From positions 1 through 5,862 of the forward strand of contig CALGLY010000679.1 in assembly GCA_937959095.1 (NCBI GenBank): DNA of 5,862 bases, in the 5' to 3' direction. Position numbers and translations under genes: made by a program. The DNA comes from an uncultured Saprospiraceae bacterium (lineage in GTDB: Bacteria; Bacteroidota; Bacteroidia; Chitinophagales; Saprospiraceae). The notes below the pieces were generated by a model. The model saw nothing but the letters and a program-made list of their open reading frames with translations, had not been told where the DNA came from and did no database searches. Every line of letters begins with the position of its first letter. Position 1 is the first letter of the stretch. Shown piece after piece: positions 1-5,862 of this stretch.

Positions 1-1849
1 TGCCAATTCCATTGTCCTTTATACAAAAAATCCAATCCTCGGCTTCCAATATGGATGATATCTTGAGTTTAGGATTTGCTTGGTCTTTCGTGTATTTGAT
101 TGCGTTATCAATTAAATTTTTGAAGACTTGTTGTACAGGAGCAGCAAGCATTTGTACCATCGGTAAATCTCCGACGATGACTTCAAAATTATAATGCTCT
201 AATTCTGCTTGATAAGCTTTAAGCAAATCTTCCACAATCAGTTTAGTATCAGTTTCGGCAACTACGCTTGGTGCTACCTCCAAATCACGTTCCGACCAAG
301 TGAGCAAGCCCATGCAATAATCGCGCAGCCAGTTAGTAGAGCTTTTGGTGTTTTCGTAGTAGTGTTGTGCTTCTGTGGTAGGCAGGGAATCAATTTTCAT
401 GAGGTTAGTCGTCATCAGCATACTCTCCAATTTCCCCATTATATCATGCGAAACAGAATGAACAAAACGACTCAAACGATGATTACTTTTTTCTAAGTTT
501 TTGTGAGCCTCCAATAGTTGTTGATTTATTTTTTCTTGCTGCCTCTTGTTACGATACATGATAAAGGCAAGAATACTTACCAATGAGGTCAACAAACCAC
601 CAAGAGCTATTTGCCAGCGTTGTTGGTTTATTTTTGCTTCTTGTAAGCTCTGTTGATAGCTAAGTTGTTTACGGTCATTATCAAACCTATATTGAGCTTC
701 AACTCTTGCAAGATTTAACGTATTATTTTCCTTTCGTATAGAGTCTTCAAGCTTCATTTGATGTTCTCTATATAGAAGTGCTTTTTCTGGATTTTTTTTT
801 CTTGAATGATGTACTAAGACCTCATACATATAAGCCTCTTGTTGCTTATCATCTACCAACTCATTACATTCTATTAGCTTTGGGATCAATTTTTTTGCCT
901 TATCATCTAACTGAAGACTATCATAAATAGTACATGCACTAAGTAAAGCTTGCATTACATCATAAGGACTTGCTTGCTCTTCCACTACGGGGAGTGCTTC
1001 TTCTATTACTTGCAGAGCCTTATCTAGCTGTCCATTTTCCAATAGTGCAGTACTGTATTCCACTTTAGATATACTTTCAAGTACAGGAGGAATTATTCCT
1101 TGATTTATAGCATACTGATTAAGTGCTTTTTTGGAATAAATAATAGAAGAATCAAGTTGTTCAATTTCTCGAAAAACAGAACCTAAATTAATGGTAGCAA
1201 TAAATAAATTGTATATGTTGCCTGCTTCCAATGAATCTTTAACATAGGCCTTATGCGCTAGTCGGTAATTGTCTTGAGAATATTTTATTGCTATGGGATG
1301 TCCATCAGGATATTGCAGATAGAATTGCATTAGTTCATAGTTTGCATTCATTACTGCTCTGTCATTATCCAATTCCAATGCATAATGCAGCATTTTATCC
1401 AATGCATCTATAGCTAATACTAAACTATCTGTCACTCTGTAAGCCATAGTCTTACATCTCCAAATGCGATAATTAAATCTAGCAGCATCGGCTTCGTCAT
1501 AGTCGAAATTTTCTATCAAAGTCGCCAGGTTTAATAACGCTTCACTGTCATCGGAAAATGCAATACAATCCGTTCGCGCATCTGCCATTCGTAACGCTTG
1601 TTCGAAGCGTTTATGGCTTGGAATGTTAAAGAATAGGTTGGTGAAATAGAGTACAGAATCACAATTGCGCTTTTTTTTTATGTAAAAGTGCACGAGACTA
1701 CTTGATGAGTTCAAGCTATCCAAATCCGTAGAGGCTAAGGCAAGCGATTTTCTTAAGCTATCTGCCTGAGTATAACAGGAGGAAGCTGCCCAAAAAATTA
1801 TTAATAGGGTTATAAGATACTTACTTATGCGGAGATGATATGTTTTCAT
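1..1849 (-). CDS. TPR-type membrane sensor histidine kinase (3' end of gene outside window)
   Basis: An unbroken frame of 616 codons runs off the left edge. The ATG at 1849 is the only ATG after an in-frame stop (1901-1903). Residues 1-29 form a signal peptide or N-terminal anchor, with a hydrophobic core at about 11-22 followed by AASSCYTQA. Residues 30-375 are mostly helical; from about 146 to 370 they look like degenerate TPRs (for example LENGQLDKALQVIEEALP). A coiled-coil-like stretch precedes one transmembrane helix (about W412-Y432), then a second linker leads into HisKA with SVSHDI, the phospho-acceptor being His468. The N box is NLIDNAIKY (578-586) and the G1 box is DNGIG (612-616). 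The F and G2 boxes lie outside. Known family role: ATP-dependent autophosphorylation on His and transfer to a response regulator, with the TPR region sensing outside the cytoplasmic membrane. The ligand and partner regulator cannot be inferred. Oddity: the usual Pro five residues after the His is Lys473. There is no clear Shine-Dalgarno site. Confidence 0.95.
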   Translation of the reverse strand, partial: MKTYHLRISKYLITLLIIFWAASSCYTQADSLRKSLALASTDLDSLNSSSSLVHFYIKKKRNCDSVLYFTNLFFNIPSHKRFEQALRMADARTDCIAFSDDSEALLNLATLIENFDYDEADAARFNYRIWRCKTMAYRVTDSLVLAIDALDKMLHYALELDNDRAVMNANYELMQFYLQYPDGHPIAIKYSQDNYRLAHKAYVKDSLEAGNIYNLFIATINLGSVFREIEQLDSSIIYSKKALNQYAINQGIIPPVLESISKVEYSTALLENGQLDKALQVIEEALPVVEEQASPYDVMQALLSACTIYDSLQLDDKAKKLIPKLIECNELVDDKQQEAYMYEVLVHHSRKKNPEKALLYREHQMKLEDSIRKENNTLNLARVEAQYRFDNDRKQLSYQQSLQEAKINQQRWQIALGGLLTSLVSILAFIMYRNKRQQEKINQQLLEAHKNLEKSNHRLSRFVHSVSHDIMGKLESMLMTTNLMKIDSLPTTEAQHYYENTKSSTNWLRDYCMGLLTWSERDLEVAPSVVAETDTKLIVEDLLKAYQAELEHYNFEVIVGDLPMVQMLAAPVQQVFKNLIDNAIKYTKDQANPKLKISSILEAEDWIFCIKDNGIG

Positions 1850-2064
1850 TATGATATGCTTATTAACGCTAAACAAACAGCTAAAAATACTTAGCTGGAT
1901 TCACATATAAGTTCAATTTTCATGATTGGAGTTTACAGAAGAAGTCTAGTTTGCAGCGTTCATTAACAATTGAATATAAATAATTCTTTATGGCGTTTTT
2001 AATTCAAAATTTCAAGAATATCTTGTTTTTCTCGTTTTCCTAAACGAAGTTATCAATTTCTCAA

Positions 2065-2072
2065 CAAACTTA
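2065..2072 (-). promoter_or_regulatory. Possible -7 element for the kinase gene (TAAGTTTG)
   Basis: Read on the minus strand this is TAAGTTTG, an exact match to the Bacteroidota housekeeping -7 consensus TAnnTTTG. It would give a leader of roughly 210 nt for the kinase gene. No good TTTG -33 element sits at the usual distance: the nearest, CAAA on the plus strand at 2085-2088, is only 12 nt away. The call is therefore weak and may be chance in A+T-rich DNA. Confidence 0.22.
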
Positions 2073-2138
2073 GCAATCCTCTATCAAAAGTGTAGTAAAA
2101 TCATACGAATATAACAATGTTTTTCTGTGGCAAAAATC

Positions 2139-2220
2139 TTTTTTAGAGGTAAAAAAAAGGCTTTAGTATTAAAATAGTCTCTTTAGGCGAAAAAAAATAT
2201 AAAAAAACATTTTTTTTTGC
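2139..2220. repeat. A/T-tract inverted repeats
   Basis: There are two imperfect A/T palindromes in a row. TTTTTTA (2139-2145) pairs with TAAAAAA (2150-2156) around GAGG. Further on, 2187-2197 (GCG plus eight A) pairs with 2210-2220 (nine T plus GC), with one G-T wobble and a 12-nt loop that itself contains seven A. Phased A/T tracts of this kind are known to bend DNA and attract nucleoid proteins. The second could also act as a poor intrinsic terminator in the plus direction, since it is followed by TTTT at 2221-2224. No function is shown. Confidence 0.4.
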
Positions 2221-2279
2221 TTTTAACATAAAAATACACATACTGTAATCCACAAAATTGCCCTTCAGCCTATATTCAA

Positions 2280-2309
2280 TTTTAGTCGTAAGAAATAAGC
2301 ATAAATTTG
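2280..2309 (+). promoter_or_regulatory. Candidate plus-strand promoter (TAAATTTG)
   Basis: TAAATTTG at 2302-2309 matches the Bacteroidota -7 consensus TAnnTTTG exactly. An imperfect -33 element, TTTT (2280-2283, against TTTG), lies 18 nt upstream, close to the expected spacing. Transcription would start near 2315. The transcript would read through the hairpin cluster into the terminator-like hairpin ending at 2535, or on into the large gene with a leader of about 370 nt. In the 150 bp nearest the large gene I find no exact TAnnTTTG, which makes this the best plus-strand candidate, though only by motif. Confidence 0.35.
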
Positions 2310-2389
2310 TCCTGCTACCACATCACATTTTTATACAACTACCAACAACATCTCATACTAATAACAATAAAGCTTTTCATAACTCTGAT

Positions 2390-2407
2390 ATGGTATTCAG
2401 ATACCAT
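2390..2407. repeat. Inverted repeat ATGGTAT-TCAG-ATACCAT
   Basis: The two 7-base arms (2390-2396 and 2401-2407) are perfectly complementary around the tetraloop TCAG. As RNA it would form a small stable hairpin; as DNA it could be a dimeric regulator site. The left arm contains an ATG opening a seven-codon frame that ends at TAA (2411-2413), probably by chance. Confidence 0.5.
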
Positions 2408-2428
2408 TTCTAATTGATTTTTACTACT

Positions 2429-2458
2429 TGTATTAACAATACATTGATAGGTACTATC
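2429..2458. repeat. Two adjacent short inverted repeats
   Basis: TGTATT-AAC-AATACA (2429-2443) and GATAG-GTA-CTATC (2446-2458) are both perfect, with 3-nt loops, and lie only two bases apart. Each is weak alone in A+T-rich DNA. Together with the hairpin at 2390-2407 and the terminator at 2503-2535 they form a series of four on the same stretch. Confidence 0.4.
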
Positions 2459-2502
2459 TGATTCAAGATTATCATAATACTTTTTTTAACTAGTGATTTT
2501 AC

Positions 2503-2535
2503 GAGCCTCCTCTGATAAATATTGGAGGCTCTTTT
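2503..2535 (+). terminator. Intrinsic terminator or attenuator hairpin
   Basis: GAGCCTCC (2503-2510) and GGAGGCTC (2524-2531) form a perfect 8-bp stem with six G-C pairs around a 13-nt loop, followed at once by TTTT (2532-2535). The stem is strikingly G+C-rich compared with the surrounding A+T-rich DNA. The T-run gives it plus-strand direction; the minus reading has no T-run after the stem. No plus-strand protein gene precedes it in the window, so it must end a non-coding transcript or act in the leader of the gene at 2688. Confidence 0.6.
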
Positions 2536-2635
2536 CCACTAGCATTCTTTAATTTATAAGACATACAACAAAATCTGCTTTTCATCAGAAAAGTGTACAA
2601 CATATATCCTTTTAAATCAATACCAAAATCCAAGA

Positions 2636-2647
2636 GGGCAATTGCCC
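2636..2647. promoter_or_regulatory. Perfect 12-bp palindrome GGGCAATTGCCC, possible operator
   Basis: This is a perfect two-fold symmetric site ending 40 bp before the ATG of the large exported protein. It has no loop, so it suits a dimeric DNA-binding protein better than an RNA hairpin. A half-site AATTGCCC recurs at 2256-2263, upstream of the candidate promoter. No regulator is identified, and the symmetry alone does not prove binding. Confidence 0.35.
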
Positions 2648-2671
2648 ATAGTAATTTTTTTTGACACTGGT

Positions 2672-2681
2672 AAAAAAAAAA
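2672..2681 (+). promoter_or_regulatory. A-tract in the translation initiation region
   Basis: Ten consecutive A residues lie 6 nt before the ATG at 2688, and no AGGAGG-like sequence is present. Bacteroidota genes commonly start without a Shine-Dalgarno site and favour A-rich, unstructured upstream sequence, so this fits the chosen start. A homopolymer of this length could also vary by slippage. Confidence 0.4.
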
Positions 2682-2687
2682 TCTGTT

Positions 2688-2786
2688 ATGAATCAGATTA
2701 AGACACCTACTGTATATAGGCGTTCAATCCTATATGCTATTCTAATGATGCTATGCTTTTTTAGTATAAAAAGCAATTTGCAAGCA
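2688..2786 (+). other. Signal peptide of the large exported protein
   Basis: Residues 1-33 have a basic N-region (K5, R11, R12), a hydrophobic core at about 14-27 (ILYAILMMLCFFSI) and a likely signal peptidase I site LQA|QN after A33. The mature chain begins near Q34-N35-C36. C23 lies within the hydrophobic core rather than in a lipobox, so a lipoprotein is unlikely. Confidence 0.85.
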
Positions 2787-5700
2787 CAAAATTGTCCTAT
2801 CGCACAAGCATTTCCATTACAGGATGTGCCAGGTTTTCCACAGACAGACTCTTTAGTATTATGTGGCGTACCTGATACACTTGCAGTATTAATTTTTCCA
2901 AGTCCTGCGGCTTCCTATCCAAATGGTCTCAATGTTACTTTTGAGCTACCAGCTGGTATGCAGTATGCAGGTTTCACGAACCTCGGCTTTCCAGGACCAA
3001 CAGTAACGGAGGCTGATGTAAGTGATGTAGAGAATCCAATTTTTCTACTTGAAAACGTTAATCCAGGACAGATTGTCGCGCTTTATATAGGAGTAGAAGC
3101 TAATTGCGAGCTTGTTCCTCCAGAAGAAGCTCCCGTCAATTTGGTAATTGATTATATAGCACAAGACTTAGCTTCAGGCACGCCTACTGCTTGTCAAGAT
3201 GAAATACGTCCCCTAGCACAATACAATTCCGCATTTATAATTCCAGTCGTGAATATTATTGGTGGCGGACCAGTAGTTGCAGGAGAGTGTGTTTTGACTT
3301 TCACAGATTTTAGTTCAGAATTCTGTGATACACTCATTATATCACAAGATGGTATTAGAGCCTATTTAGATTCATTCAACCTTTCTGTAGAAAATTTAGA
3401 CTTAACAGCTATTAACTTAACGCGTATTGAAGTCAATAATATGAACTTTGATACAGCCACAGAAGAATATAATTATGATCCTGCTACGCAAATGTTAAGC
3501 ATGACCGTAGATGGTGATTTTTTTACAGGCAATTTTGACCCGAACGGACTACCTACAGAAACCGATATGGATTTCAATGTGAATGAGCAACTCACAGCAG
3601 TCTTTTGTTTCACAGCAAACGAGTGTACTTCTGTAGATGGTCAAATCCTCACTTTTGGAGCTACCTATAATTGCTACGAAAAGCAATGTTTCTCTCCATC
3701 CGAAAAAGAAGTCGCATTGGACTTCATGCCTGCATTCTCACCAGAGCCACTTGTTACAGCAACTGTGGATCAAGCTGGAGGAATATGTGGAGATAACTTT
3801 GTTGTAGATTTTGAAGTAGAAAGTGATTTAGGAGGATTGGAAGGTATCTATCAAGATATTGAATTCCGTGTACCACTTTGTGGTGGTGCGACCTTGCCAG
3901 ATGGTACATCTCCTGTCTTATCAGGACTTGAACCCATTTCGGTTTCCCTTTTCAATGGAACTACAAGTACGTATACGCCTTTAAACAATATCACGATGGC
4001 TCCTGACACAATTGCAGAAGCATCGTGGCAAGTACTAAACGGCAATATCGTAGTAGAATGGTCAGGCGACAACGCTTCTACTAGCGACCCTGATGGTATG
4101 GGTGGACTAGATGATATAGATGGCGATGGACAATTTGATGACTTACCTGGGGATGCTACCCTAATGGTACGAATAGAATATGCTTTTGTTTGTTCCGACC
4201 AAGCGAGCCGTCAGGATAGTGAAGATTGTGGCGCATTAGTGTGTTCTATCCAGAATGCAGAAGTTGCAGGTTTACGTTCTTGTGGGCAAGAGTTTCAGCA
4301 AACAGCCGCTATTATGCCTGGGCCACTAAATTATTCTTATGGTGCTAGTGATATTAGCTCCAATGCAGGCCCTACTGCCGACCTTACCTTTGGTTATCAA
4401 TATACTGGAGTTGGTACAGGTGGTGCCTTTCCTAGAGATATGGGGAGTAGCGAAAGTATGACACTTACGCATGGCTATCAATTCTCAGAGCAAAATATTA
4501 CTGGTTGCCCAAATGCAGAAACTATACTAGAGGTAGTGATTAGTGGGCAAGGTGCATTAATCAATGATGGCGAATTTGTTTCTGGTTCAGCATCTTATGC
4601 AGGTGTACCTATTTCGGATGCAAATGTTACAGAAACTCGCCCGATTACACCACTTGGTGATACGCTATATGTCCTTCGGATAAATGCAGGAAGTGTAGCA
4701 AATCCTACGGGAAGTATAGAAGAATTTTCTTACGATTTAGAGTTTGATGAATGTACTTGCTCACCAAGAGCGGGTTCTGCACAATCACGTATTTTGGAAA
4801 CTTGCCCAGGCTGTCCAGTCGAATGTTCAGTTGTAAAGTCGTGTTTGAGCTACGACATACGTATAGACGACCAGAGCTGTAATTGTGTATGTCCGATAAC
4901 TGCGGAAATTGATGAAATGTATCGCATTAGTACAGGCTATACAGACAAGGCAATGACAACGAAGATAGACCCAGCAAATGTAAAAACGGTAGATAGCCGT
5001 CGATTACTGCCTGGTGACACTATGTTTGTACGTGCCAAATACACTATCAATGATGCAGCCTTCTTCCAAGCACCATTGGATTCTATTCGTTTCCAAATGC
5101 AGCACGTACCAGTAACAGAAATTGGAGATGGTACAGCAGAGGCAGGAGATGTCGAAATGCGCCAAATTCCTTCTATCCCAAATCAAAATAGAAGTTCCAT
5201 TCGAGCTGTATGGCAAATGAAAGCAGGAACAACAACTATGACACCGCTATACTTGCCAGCAGCAGGTGTCACTACCAATCAATGCGTAGCCATAAATTCT
5301 AATCTAGATTGGAATCCACTAACAGCACAGGCTGGTCTGACCGCTGCTGCTCCCTATGGAGGAGTACAAACTTTTCCACGAGGAGAGGGTAATGATTTCT
5401 TGGATCAGTCTGTTTTCGCCTTTAGTATTGGTCCAGAGTGTCTTGCTGATTTTCAAGCTAACTTTGATGCACAACCAGGCGATATGATATTTGTAGATTG
5501 GTGGATAGCAATGCAGCCCAACCCAGGACAAGATCGCAGTCTCCCTGAAGTATCACCTGCCTTTAGTGCCACATGGCGTGGCTACAATCCAGCACCAACT
5601 AGTGATGTGAATTCGCAATGTGTACCAGGCTTACAATACGATTTTCACAATCCTGGACCAGTCGTTAACAATACTGATGTTACGCTAACTATGGATGGTT

Positions 5701-5862
5701 GTAATGTAGATGTGAAGAATACCTATACCCTTGATAATGCGACTCCTGCTGGTTGGTATGATTGCGAGTATCGCCCAATCATGGGTATGGCATTTACCGA
5801 TATTACCATTCCATCTGATTTAGCTTACTGCGGTCCGATGACAATTATTGATTATGAAGGTA
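2688..5862 (+). CDS. Large exported Cys-rich multi-module surface protein (C-terminus outside window)
   Basis: An unbroken frame of 1058 codons runs off the right edge. The ATG at 2688 follows an in-frame TAA at 2652-2654. A signal peptide (1-33) precedes a mature chain of predicted beta-sandwich modules. The first (about 59-140) resembles DUF11-like domains of Bacteroidota surface proteins: VTFELPAGMQYAG (about 83-95), NPIF (116-119), NPGQIVALYIGVEANC ending at C140. A second Cys-bounded module covers about 201-334 (C201, C213, C307, C313, C329, C334); others follow from about C367. An Asp-rich Ca-binding-type loop lies at 467-489 and a cysteine cluster at 689-735. The phrases GDTLYV (657-662) and GDTMFV (776-781) hint at diverged repeats. 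I see no catalytic motif. Likely role, by inference: adhesin, sheath or gliding-associated surface protein. Such proteins often end in a type IX secretion sorting domain, but that end is not visible. I count about 32 cysteines in the mature visible part, suggesting disulfide stabilisation outside the cell. Confidence 0.93.
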   Translation, partial: MNQIKTPTVYRRSILYAILMMLCFFSIKSNLQAQNCPIAQAFPLQDVPGFPQTDSLVLCGVPDTLAVLIFPSPAASYPNGLNVTFELPAGMQYAGFTNLGFPGPTVTEADVSDVENPIFLLENVNPGQIVALYIGVEANCELVPPEEAPVNLVIDYIAQDLASGTPTACQDEIRPLAQYNSAFIIPVVNIIGGGPVVAGECVLTFTDFSSEFCDTLIISQDGIRAYLDSFNLSVENLDLTAINLTRIEVNNMNFDTATEEYNYDPATQMLSMTVDGDFFTGNFDPNGLPTETDMDFNVNEQLTAVFCFTANECTSVDGQILTFGATYNCYEKQCFSPSEKEVALDFMPAFSPEPLVTATVDQAGGICGDNFVVDFEVESDLGGLEGIYQDIEFRVPLCGGATLPDGTSPVLSGLEPISVSLFNGTTSTYTPLNNITMAPDTIAEASWQVLNGNIVVEWSGDNASTSDPDGMGGLDDIDGDGQFDDLPGDATLMVRIEYAFVCSDQASRQDSEDCGALVCSIQNAEVAGLRSCGQEFQQTAAIMPGPLNYSYGASDISSNAGPTADLTFGYQYTGVGTGGAFPRDMGSSESMTLTHGYQFSEQNITGCPNAETILEVVISGQGALINDGEFVSGSASYAGVPISDANVTETRPITPLGDTLYVLRINAGSVANPTGSIEEFSYDLEFDECTCSPRAGSAQSRILETCPGCPVECSVVKSCLSYDIRIDDQSCNCVCPITAEIDEMYRISTGYTDKAMTTKIDPANVKTVDSRRLLPGDTMFVRAKYTINDAAFFQAPLDSIRFQMQHVPVTEIGDGTAEAGDVEMRQIPSIPNQNRSSIRAVWQMKAGTTTMTPLYLPAAGVTTNQCVAINSNLDWNPLTAQAGLTAAAPYGGVQTFPRGEGNDFLDQSVFAFSIGPECLADFQANFDAQPGDMIFVDWWIAMQPNPGQDRSLPEVSPAFSATWRGYNPAPTSDVNSQCVPGLQYDFHNPGPVVNNTDVTLTMDGCNVDVKNTYTLDNATPAGWYDCEYRPIMGMAFTDITIPSDLAYCGPMTIIDYEG
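4086..4154 (+). other. Asp-rich calcium-binding-type loop in the large protein
   Basis: Residues 467-489 contain DPDG followed by DDIDGDGQFDD (475-485, with L474 before it). The spacing D476-x-D478-G-D480-G-x-x-D484 resembles the DxDxDG loops of thrombospondin type 3 and dockerin or EF-hand-like repeats found in secreted Bacteroidota proteins. It probably binds Ca2+ and rigidifies a linker between beta modules. Only one copy is visible. Confidence 0.6.
4752..4892 (+). other. Cysteine cluster within the large protein
   Basis: Residues 689-735 hold nine cysteines in 47 positions (689, 691, 706, 709, 713, 719, 731, 733, 735), including CTC, CPGC and CNCVC. It sits between the module that ends in GDTLYV plus about thirty residues and the one beginning near 737. 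The pairs resemble metal-binding or disulfide-knot arrangements; in an exported protein disulfides are more likely. I do not recognise a named domain. Confidence 0.6.

Larger units (their letters stand above)
2316..2535 (+). ncRNA. Hypothetical structured small RNA or attenuated leader
   Basis: This interval runs from the predicted start point to the end of a terminator-like hairpin, about 220 nt. It contains three closely spaced short inverted repeats (2390-2407, 2429-2443, 2446-2458) before the terminator and has no convincing reading frame; the longest item of note is the seven-codon frame MVFRYHF starting at 2390. I do not recognise it as 6S RNA, tmRNA, RNase P RNA or a known riboswitch. 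It could equally be the regulated 5' leader of the large exported protein. The boundaries are inferred from motifs only. Confidence 0.25.
1850..2687. other. Long A+T-rich divergent intergenic region
   Basis: This 838-bp spacer separates the starts of the two divergent genes. I see no protein gene in it; the short frames present are only a few to about twenty codons and have no supporting features. It carries A/T tracts (about 2137-2225), a promoter-like element (2302-2309), a run of short inverted repeats (2390-2458), a terminator-like hairpin (2503-2535) and a palindrome (2636-2647). The stretch from 1850 to about 2060 holds nothing I can name beyond being the probable leader of the kinase gene. 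Its length is far more than two back-to-back promoters need, which fits with a small RNA or a long leader inside it. Confidence 0.8.

Noticed and set aside
12..496. Plus-strand reading frames opposite the kinase gene (12-194 and 209-496)
   Set aside because: They lie wholly antisense to conserved kinase sequence (N box and H box regions) and their translations show no domain features.
1849..1916. Lipoprotein reading of the kinase N-terminus (Cys25 after AASS)
   Set aside because: The residues before the Cys lack the Leu-type lipobox, and a single-pass kinase does not need a lipid anchor; an ordinary signal peptide or membrane anchor is more likely.
2390..2413. Seven-codon frame MVFRYHF as a leader peptide
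   Set aside because: It has no ribosome binding signal, no codon bias typical of attenuation peptides, and its ATG is simply part of the inverted repeat.
2091..2427. Long-range inverted match GTAGTAAAATCA (2092-2103) with TGATTTTTACTAC (2415-2427)
   Set aside because: It needs a one-base bulge, the arms are over 300 bp apart and A+T-rich, and no transposase or target duplication is present.
2251..2797. Near-identical 13-mers CACAAAATTGCCC (2251-2263) and CACAAAATTGTCC (2785-2797)
   Set aside because: The second copy lies in the coding sequence around the signal peptidase site (A-Q-N-C-P), so the match is best explained by chance.
3851..5531. Minus-strand frames inside the large gene (3851-4072, 5004-5216, 5319-5531)
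   Set aside because: Each is antisense to the unbroken 1058-codon frame, has no recognisable product and looks like a by-product of coding composition.
1..5862. CRISPR arrays, tRNA or rRNA genes, insertion sequences, attachment sites
   Set aside because: I read both strands and found no regular spaced repeats, no cloverleaf with T-loop motif, no transposase sequence and no terminal inverted repeats.

Overview
This window looks like chromosomal DNA from a member of the Bacteroidota, perhaps a marine gliding or filamentous lineage such as the Saprospiria. Three things suggest this: a TPR-type sensor histidine kinase, a very large Cys-rich secreted protein with a signal peptide ending in ...LQA|QN, and A-rich upstream regions without clear Shine-Dalgarno sites. 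A perfect TAnnTTTG -7-like element in the intergenic region fits as well. The placement below phylum is inference from style, not from a marker gene.

There are two protein-coding genes, divergently transcribed, and both run off the window. On the minus strand, 1849 down to 1 encodes the first 616 residues of a membrane-bound sensor histidine kinase: signal peptide or N-terminal membrane segment, helical TPR-like sensor region, one transmembrane helix, HisKA domain, and the start of the ATPase domain up to the G1 box. On the plus strand, 2688 to 5862 encodes the first 1058 residues of a large exported protein. It consists of DUF11-like beta-sandwich modules, a Ca-binding Asp-rich loop and a dense cysteine cluster. 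No enzymatic motif is visible and its C-terminus is outside the window.

Between them lies an unusually long (838 bp), A+T-rich spacer with no credible protein gene. It is not featureless. It holds A/T-tract inverted repeats, a perfect TAnnTTTG element, three short hairpins in a row, a convincing intrinsic-terminator hairpin pointing in the plus direction, and a perfect 12-bp palindrome about 40 bp before the big gene. The terminator has no protein gene upstream of it on its strand. It therefore ends either a small RNA of about 220 nt or a leader (attenuator) of the large gene. This is the most interesting unexplained signal in the window.

The kinase and the large surface protein may simply be neighbours. 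Nothing in the sequence proves that one regulates the other.
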